NCBI RefSeq assembly: GCF_050337045.1
Contig: NZ_JAKJSO010000010.1
Location: 124,001-188,000, forward strand
From: Photobacterium kagoshimensis
GTDB taxonomy: Bacteria; Pseudomonadota; Gammaproteobacteria; Enterobacterales; Vibrionaceae
Reading direction: 5' to 3'
Length of the DNA: 64,000 nt
The notes under the pieces: model-generated
Database searches by the model: none
What the model was told of the DNA's origin: nothing
What the model saw: only the letters and a program-made list of their open reading frames with translations
Shown: positions 52,697 to 62,075 of the stretch, piece after piece
Position numbering within the stretch: position 1 is the stretch's first letter
How the letters are laid out: the number at the start of each line of letters is the position of its first letter
Made by a program: the position numbers and the translations under genes

Positions 52697-52725
52697 AAAG
52701 GCGAACTCAATATCAGTCCGCCTTT
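52697..52725. terminator. Shared terminator of DUF1330 and LysR genes
   Basis: AAAGGCG / CGCCTTT stem, 15-nt loop, T-rich in both directions; lies between the two converging stops. Confidence 0.65.
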
Positions 52726-52744
52726 GTAATTATTGTCACGTTCA

Positions 52745-53686
52745 TTACGCACTGCCAGCGCTAGAGATGTGCACTTTCCAACGCGGTGGCGAACCAATAT
52801 AGTCTTGTACTGCTTTAATAAATTCTTTCACTAGCATGGTTTGTTTTCTATGAGGATAGATCGCATAAATAGCGGTTTCTCTGGTCGAGACTTCATAGCG
52901 CGGTAATAACTGCACCAAGCCAAGTTCATCCATATGGCGGTCTAAATTAGAAATATCAATTAGGCTATAGCCTAAACCATCTTTTACTGCGCCAATCATA
53001 GTGCGCACATCACTGACTTTATAATTTCCCTGCATTTTATACATATCAAATGGCTTACTGCTTCCTACCTCTCGAGTGCTCAGTTGGTCAAGGGTTAGCG
53101 TCCCGTTACTATAAACGACAGCAGGTAATACGATCAGTTCTTCAGGTGTTTGAGGAAGGCCGTGCGTTTCGATAAAAGAGGTTGCAGCAACAGCAATAAA
53201 GTTTGTTTCCGCAATTTTACGAGCGATTAAATTCGATTCTGTTAGCTTGCCCAAACGAAAGGCTAGATCAAAATGGTCGCCGATAATATCGACTTTCTTA
53301 TCGTCTAACGATAGGTTTATTTTGACATCAGGATACAGCGTCATGAATTGCGAGATCACAGGTTGCAGGTATTCCTGCCCGAAATAGACCGGAGAAGTTA
53401 TGCGCAGCTCACCTTTGGGCACCGACTGATAAGCATCAGCAATATTTTTTATATTGTCTAATGTCTCAACGAGCGTATGTGTTTGCTCTAAGATCTCTTC
53501 TCCTGCCGAAGTTAAAGAAAATGATCGGGTCGATCGATTCAGTAACTGCACACCAAGTTCTTGTTCGAGCTTTTTTATCCGCTTGGAAAGTGATGAGTTG
53601 TCCATATCATGAAGCAAAGCCGCTTTAGTAAAAGAGCCTTGTTGTACAACATCCAGAAACAGTAATAACTGGTTGGTAATAGACAT
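52745..53686 (-). CDS. LysR-family transcriptional regulator
   Basis: A 313-residue LysR protein. The N-terminal winged helix (LLFLDVVQQGSFTKAALLHDMDNSSLSKRIKKLEQELGVQLLNR) is followed by a ligand-binding domain of the type found in the CrgA/DsdC-like subgroup with GELRITSPVYFG. The gene is convergent with DUF1330 and codirectional with the MATE gene upstream, but separated from it by a terminator. Its target is not evident. No near divergent gene is available to assign. Confidence 0.9.
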   Translation of the reverse strand: MSITNQLLLFLDVVQQGSFTKAALLHDMDNSSLSKRIKKLEQELGVQLLNRSTRSFSLTSAGEEILEQTHTLVETLDNIKNIADAYQSVPKGELRITSPVYFGQEYLQPVISQFMTLYPDVKINLSLDDKKVDIIGDHFDLAFRLGKLTESNLIARKIAETNFIAVAATSFIETHGLPQTPEELIVLPAVVYSNGTLTLDQLSTREVGSSKPFDMYKMQGNYKVSDVRTMIGAVKDGLGYSLIDISNLDRHMDELGLVQLLPRYEVSTRETAIYAIYPHRKQTMLVKEFIKAVQDYIGSPPRWKVHISSAGSA

Positions 53687-53801
53687 TGACCTTCCTCGAT
53701 CTTATTGCAAACATCAGATTGCTGCCATATTACGATGATATTGGCATCATCACACTCGGAATTTGCCCTGAATAAATAAGAGGCTAATTGATATACCGCA
53801 T

Positions 53802-53838
53802 AAAAAAGCGAACCTATAACAATGTACAGGCTCGCTTT
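53802..53838 (-). terminator. Rho-independent terminator of the MATE gene
   Basis: AAAGCGA-CCT / AGG-TCGCTTT stem with one mismatch; on the minus strand followed by TTTA after the stem's own run of T, 20 bp beyond the stop codon. Confidence 0.82.
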
Positions 53839-53858
53839 AGTCTATGAAAAGCAATTAG

Positions 53859-55229
53859 CTATGCTGCGACACCCATTGAGTGCGCATCCACGCCTTCAGC
53901 CTTACGCTGAAAATCAGCCACACTTTTGTACAAAATAGCCATCAGAAGAATGCCTGTCGCTGCTAAGCCGAGAGCAACCCCTGCCCATATCCCTTCTAAT
54001 CCCATGCTATCCATCAAGAACCATGCGGCAGGTAAACCAACCACCCAATAACCAATCACAGTCACTATGGTAGGTGCAATCACGACTTTCATTCCTCGTA
54101 AAATACTGATTGCAGCTAGTTGCCATGCATCAACCACAAAGCACAGTGCCACCATGATCATGACACCCGGTAATGCGTTAACTAAATCATTCGCCAGCGC
54201 ATCTCCTTCCACACTGAATACCTGGGTTAAGAATTCAGGGTACATACTTAGCAGTACACCAATCACAGCACTGGTTGCAGTCACGACTATCAGTCCTTGT
54301 TTCGCATAGTGGCGCACTAACCGAGGTTCGTTACTACCGACATGCTGGCTGACTAATATGGATGTGGCTTGCGAAAAACCAAAGGCAATATTCCACGAAA
54401 AATTCAAGCACTGCATCGCAATTTGGTTAATCGCTAACGACACAGCACCTAACGTGCCCGCTAATAAAGCCGCACCAGAAAACAGCGCATGTTCAAGTAG
54501 CGTTGCAATCATAATAGGTACACCAATGCCCAACAGTGGCATCATTGCGCCAAATCGATATTCAGACAATAAAGTGAATGGGTTGTATTGCTGGTAGCGC
54601 GGCTGACTAAAGACCCAAAAGCCATAACCGAGCATAATAATCAGCGCCGCTAACGAAGTGCCATAACCTAAACCCGCAATGCCCATATCTAGCTCAAACG
54701 CTAGCAAGTAGCTAAGCGGTACATTCAAAATTACAGTTGCCAGCGACATCACCATCACTGAACGCGTATCACCGAAAGCACTGACTAGGCTTCGTAGCAC
54801 CAATAAAAAGAGCGTAGGTAGCATCGACCATTTCAATGCATGGAAATAGTCCATTGCAAGTGCGACAGCTTGTGGGTCTTGCTTTGCGTGCAGTAGCCAA
54901 CTGTTCATAGTGTAAAACAGAGGCTGTAGCGCCACCGTTAAGATCACCGCGAGTAAAATGCCACCTTTTAATGATGAGCGCACTTCTTGAGCCGCTTTTT
55001 CTGGTTGTCGCACTTGTTTTCCGTAGGCTATCGCTATCAAGTTTGCTACGCAGCCAACGGTGCTACCCGCGATAATAAAGATAAAAGAATACACTGACGC
55101 GCCCAGACCACCGCCTGCTATCGCGAGAATATTCAGTTGTGCCATCATCCAAACGTCGGTAAACATTAGAAGCTGTGCAATCAGCTGAGAAATAATTAAA
55201 GGTATAGCTAGGCTTATCAGCTTTTTCAT
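53859..55229 (-). CDS. MATE-family multidrug efflux transporter
   Basis: A 456-residue, 12-segment cation-coupled exporter of the MATE/NorM superfamily. N-terminal LISLAIPLIISQLIAQLLMFTDVWMMAQLN and the internally repeated second half (MPLLGIGVPIMIATLLEHALFSGAALLAGTLG) show the family's twofold repeat. It likely exports cationic drugs or dyes in exchange for Na+ or H+. The LysR/GcvA-type gene at 55462 is transcribed divergently and may control it. Confidence 0.92.
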   Translation of the reverse strand: MKKLISLAIPLIISQLIAQLLMFTDVWMMAQLNILAIAGGGLGASVYSFIFIIAGSTVGCVANLIAIAYGKQVRQPEKAAQEVRSSLKGGILLAVILTVALQPLFYTMNSWLLHAKQDPQAVALAMDYFHALKWSMLPTLFLLVLRSLVSAFGDTRSVMVMSLATVILNVPLSYLLAFELDMGIAGLGYGTSLAALIIMLGYGFWVFSQPRYQQYNPFTLLSEYRFGAMMPLLGIGVPIMIATLLEHALFSGAALLAGTLGAVSLAINQIAMQCLNFSWNIAFGFSQATSILVSQHVGSNEPRLVRHYAKQGLIVVTATSAVIGVLLSMYPEFLTQVFSVEGDALANDLVNALPGVMIMVALCFVVDAWQLAAISILRGMKVVIAPTIVTVIGYWVVGLPAAWFLMDSMGLEGIWAGVALGLAATGILLMAILYKSVADFQRKAEGVDAHSMGVAA

Positions 55230-55461
55230 TCGTTTTGCGTGCTCACGGGATCAATAGATTTGCTTGAATATGCGATAGAGCTGTATGACTAGGCAGTGAG
55301 TTATCACGATGGACAGAGGAAAGTGGAAAATGTGCTACCGATACTCGCCTCAACTGCTTTTTGGCTACCGCTTGAAAATATCTCTTTCTTACTATCACAA
55401 GGTAGTGCTATTCAAGTTGATTTTCAAACGAGTTTTCGGCACTCTTGCATTCCTAAAACTC

Positions 55462-56445
55462 ATGCAAGAGATCGCAAAGTTGAAAAAAAGACACGCTTTA
55501 CTGCCATCATCACTCAACGCATTACGTGTATTTGAAGCGGCCTCGCGCAGTTTAAGCTTTACGCTCGCAGCAGAAGAACTTAACGTGACGCAAAGTGCGG
55601 TAAGTCGCCAAGTAAAACAGTTAGAAGAGAATATCGGTATTGCGCTATTTATAAGGCAGCATAGAGCGTTAACATTAACGAATGAAGGGAAATCACTAGC
55701 AACTTTATTAACTCGTCAGTTTAGTGAGTTAAATGGCCATATAGATCAACTTAAGCACCAAGATGACAACACTTTACGACTTAATGTGGCTATGAGCTTG
55801 GCAGTTCGTTGGCTTATACCGCGTTTGCATTCATTTAAAGAACAGCAACCCGACATCGACATTGTCCTCTCCTCTATCATAGGTAATAGCAGTGATGAGG
55901 TTAGTCTGACTAATGACGAATATGATATTGCCATTTATAACTATGAAGACAAGCCCCAGAATCGTTTTGATTCGACCTTTTTACGCAATGAGCTATTAGC
56001 GCCTGTCTATTCAGCACTCATTGCGCCAGACGCCCAGCCATTAACCCTCGAACAAGCACTCTGCTTTCCTTTATTACACCCAACCAAAGACAGATCTGAC
56101 TGGCGAAATTGGCTCGCACAATCAGGAATTCGTTTCTCTCACCAAGACAATGGGTTAACTTTTGATACCTTAGATATGGCACTTACTTCATGTATGGCGG
56201 GCCAAGGTATTGCAATGACAGACCTACTGCTGGTTGTGAACGAGCTTGAGAAAGGGTTTCTTCATCTCCCTCATCCCGTCACTATCATTGAAGGCCCATG
56301 GCGTTATGCTTATGTTTGCCAAAATAACAACAGCGTTACTCGCACCTTTATTACTTGGTTAAAAGAGCAAGTCGCAATAGAACGGGCGCAATTTGAAACC
56401 TTAGCAAACAGTAAAGGCTGGCAGATCCAAGTCGCTTCACAGTAG
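55462..56445 (+). CDS. LysR-family regulator, GcvA-like
   Basis: A LysR regulator of the GcvA subgroup: LPSSLNALRVFEAASRSLSFTLAAEELNVTQSAVSRQVKQLEE followed by RLNVAMSLAVRWLIPRLHSF. The effector domain ends near residue 300, plus a short tail. The frame is open back to 55309, but that adds 50 residues unlike the family. I choose the ATG at 55462 (327 residues). A TTG at 55480 gives the more usual N-terminus KKRHALLPSSL and has GAGAT 7 nt upstream, so it may be the true start. Divergent from the MATE gene. Confidence 0.87.
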   Translation: MQEIAKLKKRHALLPSSLNALRVFEAASRSLSFTLAAEELNVTQSAVSRQVKQLEENIGIALFIRQHRALTLTNEGKSLATLLTRQFSELNGHIDQLKHQDDNTLRLNVAMSLAVRWLIPRLHSFKEQQPDIDIVLSSIIGNSSDEVSLTNDEYDIAIYNYEDKPQNRFDSTFLRNELLAPVYSALIAPDAQPLTLEQALCFPLLHPTKDRSDWRNWLAQSGIRFSHQDNGLTFDTLDMALTSCMAGQGIAMTDLLLVVNELEKGFLHLPHPVTIIEGPWRYAYVCQNNNSVTRTFITWLKEQVAIERAQFETLANSKGWQIQVASQ

Positions 56446-56552
56446 ATTGCTTTCATATAAAATGCTCACTTTTCGTAGCAGATTCTCGCTAGAACACTAA
56501 GCTTATTTAATACAAACATCGTGTTTTCTACTTGCATACGACCACCTCAAAT

Positions 56553-56565
56553 GATAATAATTATC
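56553..56565 (+). promoter_or_regulatory. Fur box in front of the small gene-fumC operon
   Basis: GATAATAATTATC is a perfect 6-1-6 inverted repeat matching the Fur core. A second related sequence (GATATAATTATC, 56572-56583) overlaps it downstream and contains TATAAT (56574-56579) as a -10 element. Fur with iron would block this promoter. Confidence 0.8.
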
Positions 56566-56592
56566 ACTACAGATATAATTATCGGAACTCGC

Positions 56593-56976
56593 ATGAAACA
56601 AACAGCAAGTTGTTACCAAGCTTTCTTCTCTGCCGAAGATCGCTTTCTTAATCCGCATATTGTTCCTGGCTTTGAGCTTGATGTCATTGTTGATTTTATT
56701 CAATCAGGAATAACGCTTGCTGCGTGTTACCAATCAGGTTCCCAAAATCCTAACCCGCTTTTACAAGAACTATTCCTACGACGGGTATTTTTTAACTTAC
56801 TCAAAGCCATTGATCATCGCGGTCACTCTCGCATTTTTCGTCGTGTCTGTTGGGATTACCTTCATTGCCCGTTACTGGCCCTCAAAAAGCATTACGGTCA
56901 CTCCCAAGCAGGTAAAAAGCGCCTACTGTCGTTGCAACGAGAAATCAGGCAAGTCCAACATACCTCTGGCTTTTAA
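56593..56976 (+). CDS. Small protein preceding fumC under a Fur box (FagA-like by position)
   Basis: A 127-residue soluble, Cys/His-containing helical protein (CYQAFFSAEDRFLNP near the start, several Cys and His, basic C-terminus). It lies 9 bp before fumC, behind a Fur box. In Pseudomonas, fumC is preceded by fagA, a Fur-associated gene of similar size, so I call this FagA-like by position; I cannot confirm sequence relationship. The start at 56593 follows the Fur box and has GGA upstream. An in-frame ATG at 56521 would translate through the promoter and is unlikely. Confidence 0.7.
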   Translation: MKQTASCYQAFFSAEDRFLNPHIVPGFELDVIVDFIQSGITLAACYQSGSQNPNPLLQELFLRRVFFNLLKAIDHRGHSRIFRRVCWDYLHCPLLALKKHYGHSQAGKKRLLSLQREIRQVQHTSGF

Positions 56977-56985
56977 GGATCTTTC

Positions 56986-58371
56986 ATGACTATCCAATAC
57001 CGTACTGAAACCGACAGCATGGGTGATGTTCACGTGCCAACAAATGCGCTCTATCAAGCGCAAACACAACGTGCAATCAATAACTTTCCCATTAGTGCTA
57101 TTCCTATGCCAACAACCTTCATTCAAGCATTGGCATATATAAAGCAAGCAGCTGCACGCAGTAATCTTGAATTGAATTTACTCGATCACGATATTGCCCA
57201 TGCGATCATTGATAGCTGCCAGAAGATCATCGACAAGCAATATCACGAACACTTTCCCATTGACGTATTCCAAACAGGATCAGGAACTAGCTCAAACATG
57301 AATGCCAATGAAGTGATCGCGACTTTGGCAAGTAAACAACTTGGGCAACCCGTTAGCCCCAACGATCACGTAAATATGGGGCAAAGTAGTAACGATGTGA
57401 TCCCAACGGCTATTCAAGTCAGTGCAGCATTAAGCTATCACCAACATCTGTTACCTGCGTTATCCCACCTAAGCAAAACACTTGATATAAAAAGCGTTCA
57501 AGTTGAAGGGATCATAAAAACAGGGCGTACTCATTTAATGGATGCGATGCCTATCTCTTTAACGCAAGAGCTTCAGGGTTGGAAAACACAAATAGAGAAA
57601 GCAAAACTTGGCATTGAACATGCGCTAGAGAATAGCAACGCACTAGCACAAGGTGGCACTGCGGTAGGTACAGGGATCAATGCCGATCCTCAATTTGCCG
57701 CCATTTTTGCCAATAACTTGTCGATATCAACTGAAATTGCTTTTACTACCAGCGATAACTTTTTCTATAACCTTAGCAGTCAAGATGCAAGTGTGGCTCT
57801 CTCTGGGCAGCTAAAAACAACGGCCGTTGCCGTTATGAAAATTGCAAATGATTTACGCTGGATGAACTCTGGTCCACTGGCAGGCTTGGGCGAAATAGAG
57901 CTTGAAGCCTTACAGCCGGGTTCATCGATTATGCCAGGTAAAGTGAACCCTGTTATTCCTGAAGCGGCTGCTATGGTTGCAGCGCAAGTAATTGGTAACG
58001 ATGCGACTATTACAGTAGCGGGACAATCAGGTAACTTCCAATTAAACGTCATGCTGCCTGTTATTGCCCATAATCTCCTTCAAAGTATGGAATTATTGGC
58101 TAACGCATCTACCTTACTGGCAGATAAAGCGATTTCAACCTTTACGGTGCGTGATGATAACTTGCAGCAAGCCCTCGCCAAAAACCCGATTTTGGTGACA
58201 GCACTTAACCCAGTGATTGGTTACTTACAAGCAGCGAAAATTGCTAAAAAAGCCTACAAAGAACAAAGGGCTATCATTGATGTTGCAGAAGAAGAAACGA
58301 CATTAAGCCGAAAAGAATTAGAACGATTATTAAACCCAGCGCAATTAACCCAAGGGGGGGTTGCGCAGTAA
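56986..58371 (+). CDS. fumC: Class II fumarate hydratase
   Basis: A 461-residue iron-independent fumarase converting fumarate and malate in the TCA cycle. Features: TGSGTSSNMNANEV, HVNMGQSSNDVIPTA, KTGRTHLMDAMP and the family signature GSSIMPGKVNPVIPEA. The class II enzyme replaces oxygen-labile, iron-sulfur class I fumarase when iron is short, which fits the Fur box in front of the operon. The usual Pseudomonas neighbour sodA is not present downstream; the next gene converges. Confidence 0.96.
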   Translation: MTIQYRTETDSMGDVHVPTNALYQAQTQRAINNFPISAIPMPTTFIQALAYIKQAAARSNLELNLLDHDIAHAIIDSCQKIIDKQYHEHFPIDVFQTGSGTSSNMNANEVIATLASKQLGQPVSPNDHVNMGQSSNDVIPTAIQVSAALSYHQHLLPALSHLSKTLDIKSVQVEGIIKTGRTHLMDAMPISLTQELQGWKTQIEKAKLGIEHALENSNALAQGGTAVGTGINADPQFAAIFANNLSISTEIAFTTSDNFFYNLSSQDASVALSGQLKTTAVAVMKIANDLRWMNSGPLAGLGEIELEALQPGSSIMPGKVNPVIPEAAAMVAAQVIGNDATITVAGQSGNFQLNVMLPVIAHNLLQSMELLANASTLLADKAISTFTVRDDNLQQALAKNPILVTALNPVIGYLQAAKIAKKAYKEQRAIIDVAEEETTLSRKELERLLNPAQLTQGGVAQ

Positions 58372-58399
58372 CGGGGTTACTCGTGTACCAGCGTCGCGG

Positions 58400-59203
58400 T
58401 TACTCAGCTAACCGCGATTGCTCAACAAATTCGTGTAACAATAGCGGCCGACCAAAGTAATACCCTTGCATGAAATCGACCCCTAAGCTGATAGCAATAT
58501 CGTAAGCTTGCTGATCTTCCACACCTTCCAGTAAGACTTTCGCGCCAACCACTTTAGCAATTTTCAAGGCATCATTTAAGCGCTCAGGACAACCACTTAA
58601 GTACTCTTGTAATAAGCTTTTATCCATTTTAATAATATCAGGCCTTACCGAGCGTGCGCGCTCTTCTGACGAGGCCTGGCTACCATAATCATCCATCGCC
58701 AGTTTAACGCCTTTACCTCGCATACTGCACAATACGCTATTAAGCCGCTTATCATCCGTACAGTGATGCTCTAATAGCTCAAAGTAGATGTCGTGCAGGT
58801 TAAGTCCAAGCTCTTTCACTCGAGGAAAAAGTAGATTATTACCCGACTTATAATCACGATTATCAACCAAAGCATCAGGGCTCATATTCAGAAACAGCGC
58901 CCCATGCCGAATAAAGTGTGCAAAGTTACGAAGGTGGATCACACGAGCAAGACGATCTATATTGATTTTGTCGAAAAGAGGCAACTGACGAGAAGTAAAA
59001 AAAGGTTCTGTTTGAAAACGTAACCCTTCTGCATCGTATACCCGCATTAAGGCCTCATAACCAAAAATAGTTTTATCTTGTTTCACTATCGGCTGAAATG
59101 CACTTCTTATGATTTTATCTTGATAGACAAAGCTAAAACCATCGGATGTGGTACCACGTAAATAATGTTCTATATCGTGAACCGTTCTCAATATTTTATT
59201 CAC
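58400..59203 (-). CDS. EAL-domain cyclic-di-GMP phosphodiesterase
   Basis: A 267-residue cytosolic stand-alone EAL protein. All catalytic and metal-binding positions seem kept: EAL at 50-52 (GYEALMRV), Asn in LFLNMSPDAL, Glu in YFELLEH, the DD pair in AMDDYGSQ, Lys in IIKMDKSL, Glu in LLEGVED and Gln in MQGYYFGRP. So it should cleave c-di-GMP to pGpG. No sensory domain is fused; the N-terminal 30 residues are short. It may counter cyclases such as that at 43245. Confidence 0.92.
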   Translation of the reverse strand: MNKILRTVHDIEHYLRGTTSDGFSFVYQDKIIRSAFQPIVKQDKTIFGYEALMRVYDAEGLRFQTEPFFTSRQLPLFDKINIDRLARVIHLRNFAHFIRHGALFLNMSPDALVDNRDYKSGNNLLFPRVKELGLNLHDIYFELLEHHCTDDKRLNSVLCSMRGKGVKLAMDDYGSQASSEERARSVRPDIIKMDKSLLQEYLSGCPERLNDALKIAKVVGAKVLLEGVEDQQAYDIAISLGVDFMQGYYFGRPLLLHEFVEQSRLAE

Positions 59204-59543
59204 TACATAAACTCATTTGACATATAAAAGACCACACCCTCAAAATTAGTATCAGTAGAACTGAACAGCCTTGATGATTACACAAGCTATTAATATAAGA
59301 TACAGGCTGCGTCAAAAAACCATCACTTTCAAATTTAAGTGCCCATTTATTGACTACAAGCAAATATTTGTAAGGCCAGCAACAGCAGTTACACTCATAT
59401 GAAACAAATCTAACACACTTCAACGCCTACGCGCGCTTTCAAATTATAAATTACACATTTTTGAAAGAGAAATATCACATTTTACCACTAGTCTTTACCC
59501 TGCAAATCAGTCAAAAGTCAGACATAACAAAGAAAAGAGTTTG
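59204..59543. promoter_or_regulatory. 340-bp divergent region, EAL gene and truncated HAD gene
   Basis: Contains the promoter of the EAL gene on the minus strand. A 10-bp palindrome CAAATATTTG lies at about 59362. No other structure stands out. A 75-codon minus-strand frame here (59196-59423) has no family likeness and I do not count it. Confidence 0.35.
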
Positions 59544-59756
59544 GTGATAGACAAGACAGTTACAAAACATCGTCCTTATTTAGCGATTTTCGATCTTGAT
59601 GACACCTTGATCGCGGCGGACTCAGCCAGCTTATGGACTGCTTTTTTAGATCTGAATAATTTAAGGACTAGGTTCATTCAAATTTTTCGACCTAGTTGTT
59701 CAACTCCCTCACCTGTTCTCTCCATAATTTCCTTCTACAATAAATTCATCACTTAA
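59544..59756 (+). pseudogene. Truncated HAD-IB hydrolase gene
   Basis: GTG start with AAGAG upstream. The first 33 or so residues are the N-terminus of a HAD-IB (SerB-like) phosphatase: LAIFDLDDTLIAADSASLWTAFL contains the DxDxT nucleophile motif. After DLNNL the frame no longer looks like HAD and ends at 59756; motifs II-IV are absent. An inverted repeat ACTAGGT / ACCTAGT at 59667-59696 sits right at the junction. I infer a deletion or insertion that removed the rest of the gene; the cytochrome b561 gene now starts 45 bp later. Confidence 0.7.
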
Positions 59757-59801
59757 GGCCTGCATATCGCTCGCCAAATCATTAGATCCAAAGGCAAGGT
59801 T

Positions 59802-60344
59802 ATGCGACACACTGTCAATAAATATGACCCTATATCAATCCTAATCCACTGGACAACAGCGCTGACTGTCATTGGGTTGTTTGCGTTAGGCTTATGGATG
59901 GTCGATCTCAACTATTATTCAGAATGGTATAAGCCCGCACCACATTGGCATAAATCGATTGGACTATGCTTGGCCGCAGTCACTGTATTTCGCTTGATAT
60001 GGAAACAGTTTGCAGCGCACCCGCCTATTGAAGGAGCCAACTGGGAGAAAATCGGTGCTAAGTTAGCGCATACCGCTATTTACTTGCTGCTTATTGGCTT
60101 ATTTATCTCAGGCTATCTGATTTCAACAGCAGATGGTCGCGCCATTGTGGTATTTGATTGGTTTTCTGTTCCTGCTCTTGGTGAGTTATTCGACAATCAA
60201 GCCGACCTTGCTGGCGATCTCCACTACTACATCGCCTTTACCTTAATCGGTCTTTCTGCACTGCATGCACTTGCTGCGTTAAAACACCACTTCATAAATA
60301 AAGATAATACTTTAAGAAAAATGTTAGGAGTTACAAAGTCATGA
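59802..60344 (+). CDS. yceJ: Cytochrome b561 family protein (YceJ-like)
   Basis: A 180-residue inner-membrane protein with four membrane segments and His residues placed for two haems: DPISILIHW (segment 1), PHWHKSIGL (segment 2), and LHYYIAFTLIGLSALHALAALKHH (segment 4). Such b561 proteins pass electrons from ubiquinol. The gene overlaps the YceI gene by 4 bp (ATGA), as in E. coli where yceJ precedes yceI, so the two are coupled. Confidence 0.92.
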   Translation: MRHTVNKYDPISILIHWTTALTVIGLFALGLWMVDLNYYSEWYKPAPHWHKSIGLCLAAVTVFRLIWKQFAAHPPIEGANWEKIGAKLAHTAIYLLLIGLFISGYLISTADGRAIVVFDWFSVPALGELFDNQADLAGDLHYYIAFTLIGLSALHALAALKHHFINKDNTLRKMLGVTKS

Positions 60345-60910
60345 AAAAGCCTCTACTTGTTCTAAGCCTACTTTCTGCTGCTATGCTACCAAATCTAGCA
60401 TCGGCTGCTGACTACGTGATTGATACACAAGGAGCACATGCTTCTATTAACTTAAAAGTTCAGCATCTTGGCTATAGTTTTATTAAAGGTCGCTTTAACA
60501 CTTTCGATGGCACTTTTAGCTACGATCCTGCCAACGTTACGGCATCAAAAGTAAAAGTGAACGTTGATACCACTAGCTTGGATACCAACCATGCTGAACG
60601 CGATAAGCATATTCGCAGTAACGACTTCCTCGACGTAAAAAAATACGCGACGGCAAACTTCACCAGTAAAAAAATCCTTGATAAAGGTAACGGTAATATA
60701 GAGATCCAAGGCGAACTCACTCTGCATGGCCAAACCAAACCACTTTCTATTGATGCTCACTTTGTGGGAGAAGGCGATGATCCATGGGGTGGCTACCGTG
60801 CAGGCTTTACAGGCACAACGCGTATTGAATTAGCAGATTTCGATATTCCGATAATGGGTGCTTCAAGTTATGCCGATTTAGAACTGCATGTGGAAGGCAT
60901 ACGCCAATAA
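60341..60910 (+). CDS. yceI: YceI family periplasmic lipid-binding protein
   Basis: A 189-residue exported protein (signal peptide about 1-22, ending ASA-AD). It has the YceI lipocalin-like beta barrel: YVIDTQGAHASINLKVQHLGYSFIKGRF, KVNVDTTSLDTNHAERDKHIRSNDFLDVKKY, GELTLHGQTKP and WGGYRAGFTGTTRIELADFDI. Members bind polyisoprenoid lipids such as ubiquinone precursors, which suits the b561 partner encoded just upstream. It has its own hairpin downstream. Confidence 0.94.
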   Translation: MKKPLLVLSLLSAAMLPNLASAADYVIDTQGAHASINLKVQHLGYSFIKGRFNTFDGTFSYDPANVTASKVKVNVDTTSLDTNHAERDKHIRSNDFLDVKKYATANFTSKKILDKGNGNIEIQGELTLHGQTKPLSIDAHFVGEGDDPWGGYRAGFTGTTRIELADFDIPIMGASSYADLELHVEGIRQ

Positions 60911-60939
60911 ACCTACTTCATTGTTATAAGCTATCGATA

Positions 60940-60964
60940 TTAACCCGCCATCATTGCGGGTTAA
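60940..60964 (+). terminator. Hairpin after the YceI gene
   Basis: Perfect 9-bp stem TTAACCCGC / GCGGGTTAA, 7-nt loop; no U tract. The next 345 bp up to 61310 contain no gene that I can support; a short ATTCT/AGAAT repeat lies near 61241. Confidence 0.6.
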
Positions 60965-61310
60965 CATAGACTAAACAAGCAACCCGACTCGTCGTTGCTC
61001 CATTTCTGCTGTAATGCTTTCCATCAAATTTATTTATCATCTTGTACAGACTTTTTACTTGGCCACATCAACGCCTTTGTCTTACTCTTTCCCCACGTTG
61101 AATGCTGACGGTATTCTGAATCTGCCAAAAAAAATATCCAGCTGCGTATTATTGCTGCAGTTAGCAAGAACATTTACGTAACTTAACAGATTGAAACATC
61201 TGCAGTACGCTAGGATGTACCCATAATAAAATACGCATTCTAAAGAGAATACATGGCTAGGCATGGGGATAACCATAAGCTGATGCCACTAGCGAAATGA
61301 GAAGGTAAAG

Positions 61311-61997
61311 ATGACTCCACAAGAAAAAGAACTCATCCAAAATGTGGCTAACAAGCTGAAACAAAGCCCTGAAAAAACAAAAGATCAAGATGCTGAAACG
61401 CTGATCAAAGATGAAATAGGCTCACAACAAGACGCTATCTATAAGCTTACACAAGCGGTACTTGTGCAAGAGATGGCGCTTAAAGAACTAAAACAAAAAA
61501 ATGATTATTTAGAAAAGTGTGTTGAGCACCATAAATCAGAAGCTAACCGTGGCACATTTAGCAAAATGATGGGGGGTAACCGCCCTGCACCGCAACCACC
61601 TCAACCTACAAATCAACCAAGTGCGTTTGGTAGCTTTATGCAAACAGCGGCCTCTGTGGCCGTTGGTATGGTGGCTGGTAACATGATAAGTAATGCACTT
61701 TTCAATAACGATGACAGTGCCGCGACTGATTCGCTTGCGTCAGCAGAAGACAGTTCAAGCAGCTTCCTTGACGATTCGACAGGTGGTTTCGCATCAGATT
61801 ATACCGACAGTAGCACTGGCGGTTTTGGTGATGCAGGCTTTGGTGATTCAAGTGAAGGTGGCTTTGGTTCTGCGGGATTCGGTGAAGATACATTAGCAAA
61901 CAACAGTGATGACAGCCTATTTGGCGGTAGTGATGACTTCTTCGGCGGCGACAGCGGTTTTGGTGGGGATGATTTTGGCGACTTTGACGACGTTTAA
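61311..61997 (+). CDS. DUF2076 family protein
   Basis: A 228-residue protein of DUF2076: N-terminal helical part (PQEKELIQNVANKLKQ, then IYKLTQAVLVQEMALKELKQK), a middle hydrophobic segment (FMQTAASVAVGMVAGNMISNALF, about 105-128) and a C-terminal tail rich in Gly, Ser, Asp and Phe with repeats of the GGFG-AGFG-DS type (about 155-228). The family is common in proteobacteria and its role unknown. The acidic low-complexity tail may be disordered. Overlapping frames in other phases arise from its repeats. Confidence 0.9.
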   Translation: MTPQEKELIQNVANKLKQSPEKTKDQDAETLIKDEIGSQQDAIYKLTQAVLVQEMALKELKQKNDYLEKCVEHHKSEANRGTFSKMMGGNRPAPQPPQPTNQPSAFGSFMQTAASVAVGMVAGNMISNALFNNDDSAATDSLASAEDSSSSFLDDSTGGFASDYTDSSTGGFGDAGFGDSSEGGFGSAGFGEDTLANNSDDSLFGGSDDFFGGDSGFGGDDFGDFDDV

Positions 61998-62022
61998 TCA
62001 CTTTTCATCATAATCAAACAAA

Positions 62023-62058
62023 AGAAAAGGTAGAGTATAAATCTACCTTTTCTCTTTT
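62023..62058 (+). terminator. Rho-independent terminator after the DUF2076 gene
   Basis: Perfect 12-bp stem AGAAAAGGTAGA / TCTACCTTTTCT, 7-nt loop, followed by CTTTT. It may serve the converging YbaK-like gene too. Confidence 0.9.
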
Positions 62059-62075
62059 ATTCACACTCTCACATT

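Noticed and set aside
56503..56703. Minus-strand frame across the Fur box
   Set aside because: No family resemblance; it overlaps the promoter and start of the small gene before fumC.
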